The position numbers and the translations under genes were made by a program. A DNA stretch of 64,000 nucleotides, from positions 124,001 through 188,000 of the forward strand of contig UCEU01000001.1 in the NCBI GenBank assembly GCA_900471485.1. Reading direction: 5' to 3'. Positions 42,130 to 50,488 of the stretch are shown one piece after another. Numbering within the stretch: the first letter of the stretch is position 1; each line of letters begins with the position of its first letter. The DNA is from Hyphomicrobiales bacterium (lineage in GTDB: Bacteria; Pseudomonadota; Alphaproteobacteria; Rhizobiales; Rhizobiaceae). Under the pieces are notes generated by a model. That model was not told the origin of the DNA and ran no database searches. It worked only from the letters and a program-made list of their open reading frames with translations.

Positions 42130-43293
42130 GTGAACATGGCAAGCGTGTGCGGAGGCGTGGTGGCAGACGAGGTCGTCATCGTTGGAGCCGGACCTGCAGG
42201 ACTTGCCTGCGCCGCGGCGCTGCGCGCTCGGGGGCAGGCATCCATCATCCTCGAGGCGACCGATAGCATTGCTGCATCGTGGCATGGCCATTACGACAGG
42301 CTGCATCTCCACACCTCGAAGGCTCACTCCTTCTTGCCGGGGCGGCCGATGTCAGTGAATTTCCCGCGCTATCCGTCTCGGCTGCAGGTCATCGAATACC
42401 TGGAAGAGTATGCACGCGCCCAGGAGCTTGAGATCCGCCTACACAAGAGGGTCACGTTCGTGCAACGGGCGGGCGACTGGGCGATCGGAATCCATGACGG
42501 CGAACAATATCACGCGAGCAATGTCATTATCGCGACGGGATTGTCCCACACGCCCGTCAAACCCCGTTGGGCGGTGGAAACATCGTTCGCTGGCACGGTT
42601 ATGCATTCCTCGGAGTACCGCAATGCGGCGTCGCTGAACGTCGGCAAGGTTCTCGTCGTCGGTTTTGGAAACTCTGCCGGCGAGATCGCGTTGGAGTGCG
42701 CATCTGCGGGCCTCGACGTCGCCATGTCCGTGAGGGGGCCGGTGAATGTCGTTCCACGGGACTTGCTGGGGATGCCGAGCGCGACGATTGCGATCGCTCA
42801 ACGACATCTACCCCCGCGCCTCGTCGATGCCTGCAACGCGCCGCTGCTTCGCTTGCGGTATCGTGATCTTGCTTCGCTCGGGTTGCGACGAGCGGACAGG
42901 GGGCCTCTGGCGACAATGGTCGAGCGTGGCCGCACGCCGCTGATCGACATCGGTACCATCGCGGCCATCAGAAGAGGCGACATCAAGGTGTTCCCAGCGA
43001 TTGCCGGCTTGGCCGGCTCGACTGTGCAATTCGAGGACGGCCGGTCGTTGGACTGCGACGCGATCGTGCTTGCGACAGGTTACATTCCGGCACTCGATCG
43101 GGTGCTTCCCGACATTTCCTCGATGTTCCCGGGAACCTCGAGGCCCCAGCGAGGCGATCTCCATCCGCATGGCGACGGATTGTATTTCTGCGGGTTCAAT
43201 CCGGCCACAACGGGGTTGCTGAGGCAGATCGGGATTGAGGCGGAGGCGATAGCGGGCTCGATTTCCAGCCGCGTCAGAAGTGTGCGGCCATAG
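42130..43293 (+). CDS. FAD/NADP-dependent monooxygenase-like protein (flavin monooxygenase family)
   Basis: The 387-residue flavoprotein has an FAD fold (VIVGAGPAGLACAAALRARG), the monooxygenase signature FAGTVMHSSEYR (FxGxxxHxxxY type) and the second nucleotide fold (VVGFGNSAGEIALE). The ATG motif near the C-terminus (DAIVLATGYIP) is also present. It belongs to the plant YUCCA/bacterial Fmo group and could hydroxylate a small organic substrate with NADPH and O2. The start is either GTG 42130 or ATG 42136, which differ by two codons. It is divergent from acylphosphatase; no functional partner is visible nearby. Confidence 0.85.
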   Translation: MNMASVCGGVVADEVVIVGAGPAGLACAAALRARGQASIILEATDSIAASWHGHYDRLHLHTSKAHSFLPGRPMSVNFPRYPSRLQVIEYLEEYARAQELEIRLHKRVTFVQRAGDWAIGIHDGEQYHASNVIIATGLSHTPVKPRWAVETSFAGTVMHSSEYRNAASLNVGKVLVVGFGNSAGEIALECASAGLDVAMSVRGPVNVVPRDLLGMPSATIAIAQRHLPPRLVDACNAPLLRLRYRDLASLGLRRADRGPLATMVERGRTPLIDIGTIAAIRRGDIKVFPAIAGLAGSTVQFEDGRSLDCDAIVLATGYIPALDRVLPDISSMFPGTSRPQRGDLHPHGDGLYFCGFNPATTGLLRQIGIEAEAIAGSISSRVRSVRP

Positions 43294-43394
43294 GCCGTTC
43301 GACGGACGGGGAGAAAGCGGGGTCTGCAAATCTCGCGCGACACTTGCCGTCCGAAGCCGAACATCGGGAAGACCAGTTGGAGTTCACGCCCGGC

Positions 43395-43440
43395 TTGACA
43401 GCCCGTTTCGTGCATGTCAGTTATGTAACTAACTAGTTAT
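43395..43440 (+). promoter_or_regulatory. Promoter/operator region of the Gfo-DUF993 operon
   Basis: TTGACA (43395-43400) lies upstream of two overlapping inverted repeats, AGTTATGTAACT (43419-43430) and TAACTAGTTA (43430-43439), in an unusually AT-rich patch directly before the ribosome site. The tandem GTTA/TAAC half-sites look like binding sites of a GntR- or MarR-type dimeric regulator, not encoded nearby. Confidence 0.5.
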
Positions 43441-43464
43441 TTAATTACCGGGAGGAAGACGGAA

Positions 43465-44640
43465 ATGGCTACGAAATCGATCGGCATCATCATGCACGGC
43501 ATCACCGGCCGCATGGGCTACAATCAGCACCTCGTGCGCTCCATTCTGGAAATCCGCGAGCAGGGCGGCGTACAGCTTTCCAATGGCGACCGCCTGATGC
43601 CAGAGCCGATCCTCGTCGGCCGCAACGCCGAGAAGATCGAAGCGATCGCCCGCAAGCACGGCCTGACCCGCACGACCACCGATCTCGACGCCGCACTCGC
43701 CGATCCCCAAAACACCATCTTCTTCGACGCCGGCTCAACGCAGATGCGCGTCGACCTCCTGAAGCGGGCGATCGAGGCCGGCAAGCATGTCTATTGCGAA
43801 AAGCCGATCTCCGAGACGCTGGAGGAAGCGCTTTCGGTGGCCGATCTCGCCGAACGGCGTGGCGCCAAGAACGGCGTCGTGCAGGACAAGCTCTATCTTC
43901 CCGGGCTGCGCAAGATCGCCCTGCTCAAGGACAGCGGCTTCTTCGGCAAGATCCTGTCGGTGCGCGGCGAGTTCGGCTATTGGGTGTTCGAGGGTGACTG
44001 GGGCGTGAAGGCGCAGCGGCCGTCCTGGAACTACCGCGCCGCCGATGGCGGCGGCATGATCCTCGACATGCTGCCGCACTGGCGCTACGTGCTCGACAAT
44101 TTGTTCGGCGAGGTCAAGGCGGTCAGCTGCTACGCTTCGACCCATATTCCGAGCCGCGTCGACGAGAACGGCAAGACCTACCGCGCCGATGCCGATGACG
44201 CGGCCTATTCGACCTTCGAGCTCGAGGGCGGCATCGTCGCCCATATCAACTCTTCCTGGGCGGTGCGGGTGCGCCGCGACGATCTCGTCACCTTCCAGGT
44301 CGACGGGACCCATGGATCGGCGGTCTGCGGCCTGACGAAATGCTGGACGCAGCACCGGGTCAATACGCCGAAGCCGGTCTGGAACCCCGACCAGCCGCAG
44401 ACGATCGATTTCTACAAGACCTGGGACGAGGTGCCGGAAACCCAGGTGTTCGACAACGGCTTCAAGGCGCAGTGGGAGGATTACCTGCGCTATGTCGCCG
44501 AGGATGCGCCGTGGAAGTTTACCCTGCGCGAAGGCGCCAAGGGCGTGCAGCTGGCCGAACTCGCGCATCGCAGCTGGAAGGAGCGCCGCTGGGTGGACGT
44601 GCCCTCGCTTGCCGATACCGCTGCCCGCAAGGTGGCGTGA
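43465..44640 (+). CDS. Gfo/Idh/MocA-family oxidoreductase
   Basis: The 391-residue protein has an N-terminal Rossmann domain (IIMHGITGRMG) and the family hallmark CEKPISE near residue 113. The C-terminal alpha/beta domain includes GGGMILDMLPHWRYVLDNL, where a catalytic histidine is expected. The glycine motif HGITGRMGYNQHL is different from the common GxGxxG, a mark of the subgroup found beside DUF993 genes. It probably oxidises a sugar or cyclitol derivative with NAD(P)+. It starts after GGGAGGAAGAC and is the first of three genes transcribed together; the next start lies 5 nt beyond its stop. Confidence 0.85.
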   Translation: MATKSIGIIMHGITGRMGYNQHLVRSILEIREQGGVQLSNGDRLMPEPILVGRNAEKIEAIARKHGLTRTTTDLDAALADPQNTIFFDAGSTQMRVDLLKRAIEAGKHVYCEKPISETLEEALSVADLAERRGAKNGVVQDKLYLPGLRKIALLKDSGFFGKILSVRGEFGYWVFEGDWGVKAQRPSWNYRAADGGGMILDMLPHWRYVLDNLFGEVKAVSCYASTHIPSRVDENGKTYRADADDAAYSTFELEGGIVAHINSSWAVRVRRDDLVTFQVDGTHGSAVCGLTKCWTQHRVNTPKPVWNPDQPQTIDFYKTWDEVPETQVFDNGFKAQWEDYLRYVAEDAPWKFTLREGAKGVQLAELAHRSWKERRWVDVPSLADTAARKVA

Positions 44641-44645
44641 CGACC

Positions 44646-45818
44646 ATGCCGGCAACATTGCGACTTCCCGTTCCCGGCGGCACGCTCCGGGACTATACCA
44701 TCCTGAACACGCCGATCGAGGCGCCGAAGCGCGCGGCTTCCGGCCACGGCTTCAACCGGGTCGCCTATGCAGCGGCCCATATCGTCGTCGATCCGCTAGC
44801 CGAAAACGATCCCTGGCTCGACCGCAATATAGACTGGGAGCGAACGGTTGCATTCCGAGAATATCTCTGGGATCTCGGCCTCGGGGTCGCCGAAGCCATG
44901 GATACCGCGCAGCGCGGCATGGGGCTCGATTGGGCGGGCGCGAAGGAGGTCATCGCCAATGTGCAGTCGGCGGCACGAAAGCGTCCCGATGCCCTGATTG
45001 CCTACGGCGCCGGCACCGATCATCTACCGCCGGGTCCCGACGTCAGCATCGATGACGTCATCCGCGCCTATGAGGAGCAAGTCGCCTATGTCGAAGGCGA
45101 GGGTGGCCGGATTATCCTGATGGCAAGCCGGGCGCTGGCGGCGGCGGCGAAAAGCCCCGATGACTATGTCAGGGTCTACAGCCGTATCCTGAGCCAGGTG
45201 CGCGAGCCTGTGATGATCCATTGGCTGGGCGACATGTTCGACCCCGCCCTTGCCGGCTATTGGGGATCGCGCGACGATCACGAGGCCATGGACACGGCGC
45301 TCGCCATCATCAACGACAACGCCGCCAAGGTCGATGGCGTGAAGATCTCGCTGCTTTCGGCGGAAAAGGAAATCCGCATGCGCCGCCGCCTCGATCCGGC
45401 GGTGAAGATGTATACCGGCGACGACTTCAATTACGCCGAGCTAATCGCCGGCGACGAACAAGGCTATTCGCACGCGCTGCTTGGCATCTTCGATGCCATC
45501 GCGCCGGCGGCGAGTGCGGCACTCGGCCATCTAGCGAAGGATGACCTCGCGGCGTTCCATGAGGTTCTGGCGCCGACTGTGCCGTTGTCGCGGCATATCT
45601 TCAAGGCGCCGACGCGCTTCTACAAGACGGGCGTCGTCTTTCTCGCCTATCTCAACGGTTTCCAGGACCATTTCCAGATGCTCGGCGGCCAGCAGAGCGC
45701 GCGGTCCATCATCCATCTTGCCGAGCTGTTCCGGCTTGCCGACACGGCGCGGGTGCTGCGCGATCCCGATCTGGCGGCGAGCCGCATGAAGACCATTCTG
45801 GCGACCGCAGGCATTTAA
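44646..45818 (+). CDS. DUF993 / dihydrodipicolinate-synthase-like TIM-barrel protein
   Basis: The 390-residue protein matches the DUF993 family, a divergent relative of DapA aldolases. Recognisable segments are NTPIEAPKRAASGHGFNRVAYAAAH, the GYGAGTDHLPP-like turn (IAYGAGTDHLPPG), PVMIHWLGDMFDPALAGYW and VDGVKISLLSAEKE, with a lysine positioned like the Schiff-base lysine of DapA-type enzymes (inference). It may cleave a 3-deoxy- or keto-sugar acid. The start ATG is 5 nt after the oxidoreductase stop. The function of the family is not established, to my knowledge. Confidence 0.8.
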   Translation: MPATLRLPVPGGTLRDYTILNTPIEAPKRAASGHGFNRVAYAAAHIVVDPLAENDPWLDRNIDWERTVAFREYLWDLGLGVAEAMDTAQRGMGLDWAGAKEVIANVQSAARKRPDALIAYGAGTDHLPPGPDVSIDDVIRAYEEQVAYVEGEGGRIILMASRALAAAAKSPDDYVRVYSRILSQVREPVMIHWLGDMFDPALAGYWGSRDDHEAMDTALAIINDNAAKVDGVKISLLSAEKEIRMRRRLDPAVKMYTGDDFNYAELIAGDEQGYSHALLGIFDAIAPAASAALGHLAKDDLAAFHEVLAPTVPLSRHIFKAPTRFYKTGVVFLAYLNGFQDHFQMLGGQQSARSIIHLAELFRLADTARVLRDPDLAASRMKTILATAGI

Positions 45819-45863
45819 AAAACAAGCGCTTCGCGGGAGGCGAAGCGGCATGGGAGGAGCATC

Positions 45864-46688
45864 ATGGCTATCGAGGGCCTGTCCATCAATCTCGCCACCG
45901 TCCGCAAGCAATACGACATGAAGCAGGCGGTCGACGCCTGCCTCAAGCAAGGCATCACGGCGATCGCCCCCTGGCGCGACCAGGTGCACGCCATCGGCCT
46001 GTCGGAGGCCGCGCGTGTCGTCGCCGACAACGGCCTGCGCGTCACCGGTCTTTGCCGGGGCGGCATGTTTCCGGCGGCGGATGCCGAAGGGCGCCGCGCG
46101 GCGATCGACGACAACAAGCGGGCGATCGACGAGGCGGCGGCGCTGAATGCGGATTGCCTCGTTCTCGTCGTCGGCGGCCTTCCCGAGGGCTCGAAGGACA
46201 TCGTCCACGCCCGCGAGATGGTATCCGACGGGATCGCCGCCATCCTGCCGCATGCGCGGGCCTCCGGCGTGCCGATCGCCATCGAGCCGCTGCACCCGAT
46301 GTATGCCGCCGACCGGGCCTGCGTGAACACGATGGAACAGGCGCTCGACATATGCGACCTCCTGGGCGAGGGGATCGGCGTCGCCGTCGATGTCTATCAC
46401 GTCTGGTGGGATCCGAAGCTCGACCAGCAGATCGCGCGGGCAGGCGCCGGCGGGCGCATCCTTGCCCACCACATCTGCGACTGGCTGGTGCCGACGACCG
46501 ATCTGCTGCTCGACCGCGGCATGATGGGCGACGGCGTGATCGACCTAAAGCGCATCCGCCGCACCATCGAGGCCGCCGGTTTCCACGGACCGCAGGAGGT
46601 CGAGATCTTCTCCGCCGAGAACTGGTGGAAGCGGCCCGGCGAGGAGGTGATCTCCACCTGCGCCGAGCGGTTCCTCACCGTCTGTTGA
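45864..46688 (+). CDS. Sugar phosphate isomerase/epimerase (AP endonuclease-2 fold TIM barrel)
   Basis: The 274-residue protein is a xylose-isomerase-like TIM barrel. Metal-ligand positions are visible: the Glu in VPIAIEPLHPMYA, the Asp/His in VAVDVYHVWWDPKL, the His in ILAHHICDW, and the Glu in GPQEVEIFSAENWW. These fit the divalent-metal site of sugar epimerases and inosose dehydratase-like enzymes. It begins after GGGAGGAGC, 45 nt downstream of the DUF993 gene, with a 7-bp hairpin in the gap, and closes the three-gene operon. The substrate is unknown. Confidence 0.85.
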   Translation: MAIEGLSINLATVRKQYDMKQAVDACLKQGITAIAPWRDQVHAIGLSEAARVVADNGLRVTGLCRGGMFPAADAEGRRAAIDDNKRAIDEAAALNADCLVLVVGGLPEGSKDIVHAREMVSDGIAAILPHARASGVPIAIEPLHPMYAADRACVNTMEQALDICDLLGEGIGVAVDVYHVWWDPKLDQQIARAGAGGRILAHHICDWLVPTTDLLLDRGMMGDGVIDLKRIRRTIEAAGFHGPQEVEIFSAENWWKRPGEEVISTCAERFLTVC

Positions 46689-46695
46689 GACGGTT

Positions 46696-48993
46696 TCAGG
46701 TAGCGACGCTGCCGGTCACCCGCACGGTCGTGCCCTTGTAGGTCGGCGTTCCCGACAGGCGGTCGTACTGGTCGAGCGGGATGACGGCGTTCATCTCGGG
46801 ATAATAGCCGGCGATCGCGCCGCGCGGGATATCGTACTGGACGGCGGTGAAGCCCCGGACGGCAAGCGTTTTCTTGGCGCCGCCGACCGCGCAGAGCACG
46901 TCGATCTTGGAGCCGTCGGAGAGCCCGCGCGCCGCGAGGTCGTCCTTGTTCATGAACACCACGTCGCGACGGCCGAAGACACCGCGATAACGGTCGTCGA
47001 GACCGTAGATCGTGGTGTTGTACTGGTCGTGGCTGCGCAATGTCGTGAGGATGAGCTGTGACGGGTCGGTCAGGAGCGGATCTTCCTCGATCCCCTTGGC
47101 GACGAGGAAAGTCGCCCTGCCGCTCTCGGTCTTCCAAACCCGCTCCGATGCCGGAACGCTGAGCCGGAAGCCGCCACGGGCGCGAACGCGGCGATTGAAG
47201 TCGCGGAAATCCGGGAATACTGCCTCGATCTTGTCGCGGATGCGATCGTAGTTCTCGACCATGCTGTCCCAGTCGATGCCGTAGCGGTCGCCGAGCGTTG
47301 CCTTGGCGATCTCCGCGACGATGACGGGCTCGGATTTCAGCATGTCGCTCGGCGGGTTGAGGAAGCCGCGCGAGGCGTGCACCATCGACATCGAATCCTC
47401 GACCGTGACCGACTGCGGGCCGGATGCCTGCGTGTCGAGATCGGTGCGGCCAAGGCAGGGGAGAAGGATCGAGGTTTTGGCCATCAGCAGATGCGAGCGG
47501 TTGAGCTTGGTGGCGATGTGGACCGCCAGATCGAGCTTGCGCATGCCGGGGAAGGTCGCTTCCGGGTCGGAGATCGCGACAGCCAAGTTGCCGCCGAGGC
47601 AGATCAACGCCTTCGACGAGCCGTCGTTGATCGCCTCTATCGTCTCGACCGCATTGTGGCCCTTCTCCTGCGTCGGGCGGAAACCGAAGGCGCGCTCGAT
47701 ACCGTCGATCAGCGCGTCGTTCGGGATTTCGGTGATGCCGACGGTGCGGTCGCCCTGGACGTTGGAATGGCCGCGCAGCGGGCAGATGCCGGCGCCCTGC
47801 TTGCCGATATTCCCTCGCAGCATCAGGAAGTTGGCGAGCTGCTGGACGTTGGCGGTGCCGTGCGAATGCTGGGTGATGCCCATGCCGTAGCAGAGAATGA
47901 CCCGCTCGGACTTGAGGTAGACATCCACCGCGTGCGACAGGTCATCCTTGCTGAGGCCGGAGACGGCAGTGATGTGCGCCCAATCCGTGCGCTCGACGTC
48001 TTCGCGCAGCGCGTCGAGACCCACGGTATGCTCGGCGATGAAGGCGCGGTCGAGCACGCCGGTACCGCCCGCCGCGATATCGGCTGCATCGCGTTCGAAG
48101 ATCAGCTTCATCAGCCCCTTGAGCGCCGCTAGGTCGCCGCCGGCGCGCAGCTGGTAATAGGCCGATGCGATCGGCGTCGACGACATCGTCGCCATCTCGA
48201 TCGGGTTCTGCGGTGAGGCGAATTTCTCCAGCGCCCGTTCCTTCAACGGATTGAAGACGACGATCGGCACGCCGCGGCGTGCCGCCTCGTGCAGCGTCGC
48301 CATCATCCGGGGATGGTTGGTGCCGGGATTGTGGCCGAAGCTGAAGATCGCGTCGCAATGATCGAAATCCTCGAGCAGCACCGTGCCCTTGCCGACACCG
48401 ATCGATTTCGGCAGCCCGACACTGGTCGCCTCGTGGCACATGTTGGAGCAGTCGGGAAAATTGTTGGTGCCATAGGCGCGGACGAAGAGCTGGTAGAGGA
48501 AGGCCGCCTCGTTGGAGGCGCGGCCGGAGGTGTAGAACTCGGCCTGATGCGGGTTGTCGAGCTTGTTGAGCTCCGCGCCGATCAGCGCGAAGGCGGCGCT
48601 CCACTCGATCGGCTCGTAATGGTCGCTGTCCTTGTTGTAGACCATCGGATGCGTCAGGCGCCCCTGGTCCTCCAGCTTGTGGTCGGTCCATTCCCATAGA
48701 TCGGAGACGGAATGTTCGGCAAAGAATGCCGGCTCGACGCGCTTGGCCGTCGATTCCCAGGTGATCGCCTTGGCGCCGTTTTCGCAGAACTCGAAGGAGG
48801 AGGTGTGTTTCGGGTCCGGCCATGCGCAGCCGGGACAATCGAAGCCCTCTGGCTGGTTGGCCTTCAGGAGCGTCGTGGTCCCCTGGGCGACGATCTGCTG
48901 GTGCGCCAGGGTCTTGGCGACCGCGCGCAGCGCCCCCCATCCCCCGGCCGGCGCGTCGTATTCTTCGATGCCAGGGGGACGTCTTGCTGCCAT
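46696..48993 (-). CDS. FdhF/YdeP-type molybdopterin oxidoreductase
   Basis: The 765-residue protein is a molybdopterin-guanine dinucleotide enzyme of the formate-dehydrogenase-like YdeP group. Features are the N-terminal GFDCPGCAWPDP, SNMCHEATSVGLPKSIG (the cysteine that could ligate Mo), GHNPGTNHPRMM, NFLMLRGNIGKQGAGICPLRGHSNVQGDRTVG, and a C-terminal MopB domain (LTTLRSHDQYNTTIYGLDDRYRGVFGRRDVVFMN). YdeP in E. coli is tied to acid resistance, but its substrate is unknown. I chose the ATG at 48993 with GGAGAG directly upstream, not the ATG four codons earlier. Its stop lies 7 nt from the converging isomerase stop. Confidence 0.88.
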   Translation of the reverse strand: MAARRPPGIEEYDAPAGGWGALRAVAKTLAHQQIVAQGTTTLLKANQPEGFDCPGCAWPDPKHTSSFEFCENGAKAITWESTAKRVEPAFFAEHSVSDLWEWTDHKLEDQGRLTHPMVYNKDSDHYEPIEWSAAFALIGAELNKLDNPHQAEFYTSGRASNEAAFLYQLFVRAYGTNNFPDCSNMCHEATSVGLPKSIGVGKGTVLLEDFDHCDAIFSFGHNPGTNHPRMMATLHEAARRGVPIVVFNPLKERALEKFASPQNPIEMATMSSTPIASAYYQLRAGGDLAALKGLMKLIFERDAADIAAGGTGVLDRAFIAEHTVGLDALREDVERTDWAHITAVSGLSKDDLSHAVDVYLKSERVILCYGMGITQHSHGTANVQQLANFLMLRGNIGKQGAGICPLRGHSNVQGDRTVGITEIPNDALIDGIERAFGFRPTQEKGHNAVETIEAINDGSSKALICLGGNLAVAISDPEATFPGMRKLDLAVHIATKLNRSHLLMAKTSILLPCLGRTDLDTQASGPQSVTVEDSMSMVHASRGFLNPPSDMLKSEPVIVAEIAKATLGDRYGIDWDSMVENYDRIRDKIEAVFPDFRDFNRRVRARGGFRLSVPASERVWKTESGRATFLVAKGIEEDPLLTDPSQLILTTLRSHDQYNTTIYGLDDRYRGVFGRRDVVFMNKDDLAARGLSDGSKIDVLCAVGGAKKTLAVRGFTAVQYDIPRGAIAGYYPEMNAVIPLDQYDRLSGTPTYKGTTVRVTGSVAT

Positions 48994-49217
48994 GTCACTC
49001 TCCATTGCGTTCGCGCGATCCTAGCAGCGAACATCGGCTGTCGTCTATTGCACTGCGGTATAGATTGACACCATCATCCGTCAACGAGGATAAGCACTTA
49101 GGGAGGATCGCCCCGGCATCAACATGTTTTGATGAGGGGCTTCATGTTTATGGCTTTAGAAGCGCGCGACCATCAAGCGCTGGCGCAAATCAAACGAACC
49201 GAGGCTCTGGAGATATC

Positions 49218-50315
49218 ATGAGCAAGTCCAAACTCTTCTCACCCGTGTCGATAGGGGGGATGACGCTGAAGAACCGCATCGTCATCGCCCCCATGTGCCA
49301 ATATTCCGCCGAAGACGGCAAGATGACCGACTGGCATCTGATCCATCTCGGCATGCTCGCCAATTCCGGCGCCGGTATCCTGACCATCGAGGCGACGGCG
49401 GTAACGCCGGAGGGGCGCATCTCCTATGGCGACGTCGGCCTCTATTCGGACGAATGCGAAGCGGCCATGCACCGGACGCTCGAAGGCGTGCGCCGCTGGT
49501 CGGACATGCCGATCGCCATCCAGCTCGGCCATGCCGGCCGCAAGGCCTCCAGCGACCTGCCCTGGAAGGGCGGCGGCCAGATCGCGCCGGGCGCGGTCAA
49601 CGGCTGGAAGACGGAGGCGCCGAGCGCCGTGCCGTTCAAGGCGGAATATGATGCGCCGGCCGCGCTCGACCGCGACGGCCTGAAGCGTATCCGCACGGCC
49701 TTCGCCGATGCCGCGCGCCGGGCCGCCCGGCTCGATCTCGATGCCGTCCAGATCCACGGCGCGCACGGCTATCTGCTGCACCAGTTCCTGTCGCCGCTCT
49801 CCAACCAGCGCACCGACGAATATGGCGGCTCGCTGGAAAACCGCATGCGTTTTCCGCTTGAGGTCTTTGAATCCGTCCGGGAAGCCTTTTCGCAGAGCCC
49901 GGTGACCATGCGCGTCTCGGCGACCGATTGGGCGCCCGGCGGCTGGGATGTCGAACAGACCATCGCCTTCGCACATGCGCTCGAAAAGCGCGGCTGCGAT
50001 GCCATGCACGTTTCGTCCGGCGGTCTCGCCGTCGATCAGCAGATCGCCGTCGGTCCCAACTACCAGGTACCATTTGCCCGGCAGATCAAGGCGGCGGTCG
50101 AGATTCCGGTCATCGCGGTCGGCCTGATTACCGAGTTCGAGCAGGCCGAGGCGATCGTCAGCACCGGCGACGCGGATCTCGTCGCGGTCGCCAGGGCGAT
50201 CCTCTACGATCCGCGCTGGCCATGGCACGCTGCGGCGCATTTCGGCGAGACGGTCCAAGCCGCCGACCAGTACCTGCGCTGCCAGCCCCGGCAGTTCCGC
50301 AATCTGTTCGGCTGA
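49218..50315 (+). CDS. Old yellow enzyme, YqjM-type NADH:flavin oxidoreductase
   Basis: The 365-residue FMN-binding TIM barrel has the YqjM-class cysteine (MCQYSAEDG, near residue 26), HLGMLANSGAGILTIEATAV, the substrate-binding HGAHGYLLHQFLSPLSNQRTDEYGGSLENR, and the FMN-phosphate site AVGLITEF followed by VAVARAILYDPRWPW. It reduces activated alkenes such as enones using NAD(P)H. The ATG at 49218 follows TGGAGA; the frame is open 132 codons upstream but overlaps the antisense of the molybdo-enzyme gene and is not used. It is divergent from that gene with a 224-nt gap; a functional link is not evident. Confidence 0.9.
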   Translation: MSKSKLFSPVSIGGMTLKNRIVIAPMCQYSAEDGKMTDWHLIHLGMLANSGAGILTIEATAVTPEGRISYGDVGLYSDECEAAMHRTLEGVRRWSDMPIAIQLGHAGRKASSDLPWKGGGQIAPGAVNGWKTEAPSAVPFKAEYDAPAALDRDGLKRIRTAFADAARRAARLDLDAVQIHGAHGYLLHQFLSPLSNQRTDEYGGSLENRMRFPLEVFESVREAFSQSPVTMRVSATDWAPGGWDVEQTIAFAHALEKRGCDAMHVSSGGLAVDQQIAVGPNYQVPFARQIKAAVEIPVIAVGLITEFEQAEAIVSTGDADLVAVARAILYDPRWPWHAAAHFGETVQAADQYLRCQPRQFRNLFG

Positions 50316-50488
50316 GCCAAGCCATCGGCGAAGCGGTCGCAAGGTCCGCTTCGCGCGATCGGTAAGGGGAAGGCGCTGTCGGGATTTCCACAGCGCGCCA
50401 AGCGAATCATTTGAACTCGCCTTGCGATATGACATAACGGGCGGAAGATAATCGCCATTTGGCTTCCGTTCCCGCAGGCATACCCGAC

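Noticed and set aside
42130..43293. Flavin monooxygenase as part of a siderophore (lysine/ornithine hydroxylase) pathway
   Set aside because: The sequence carries the FMO/YUCCA signature rather than SidA/IucD features, and no siderophore synthesis genes are near.
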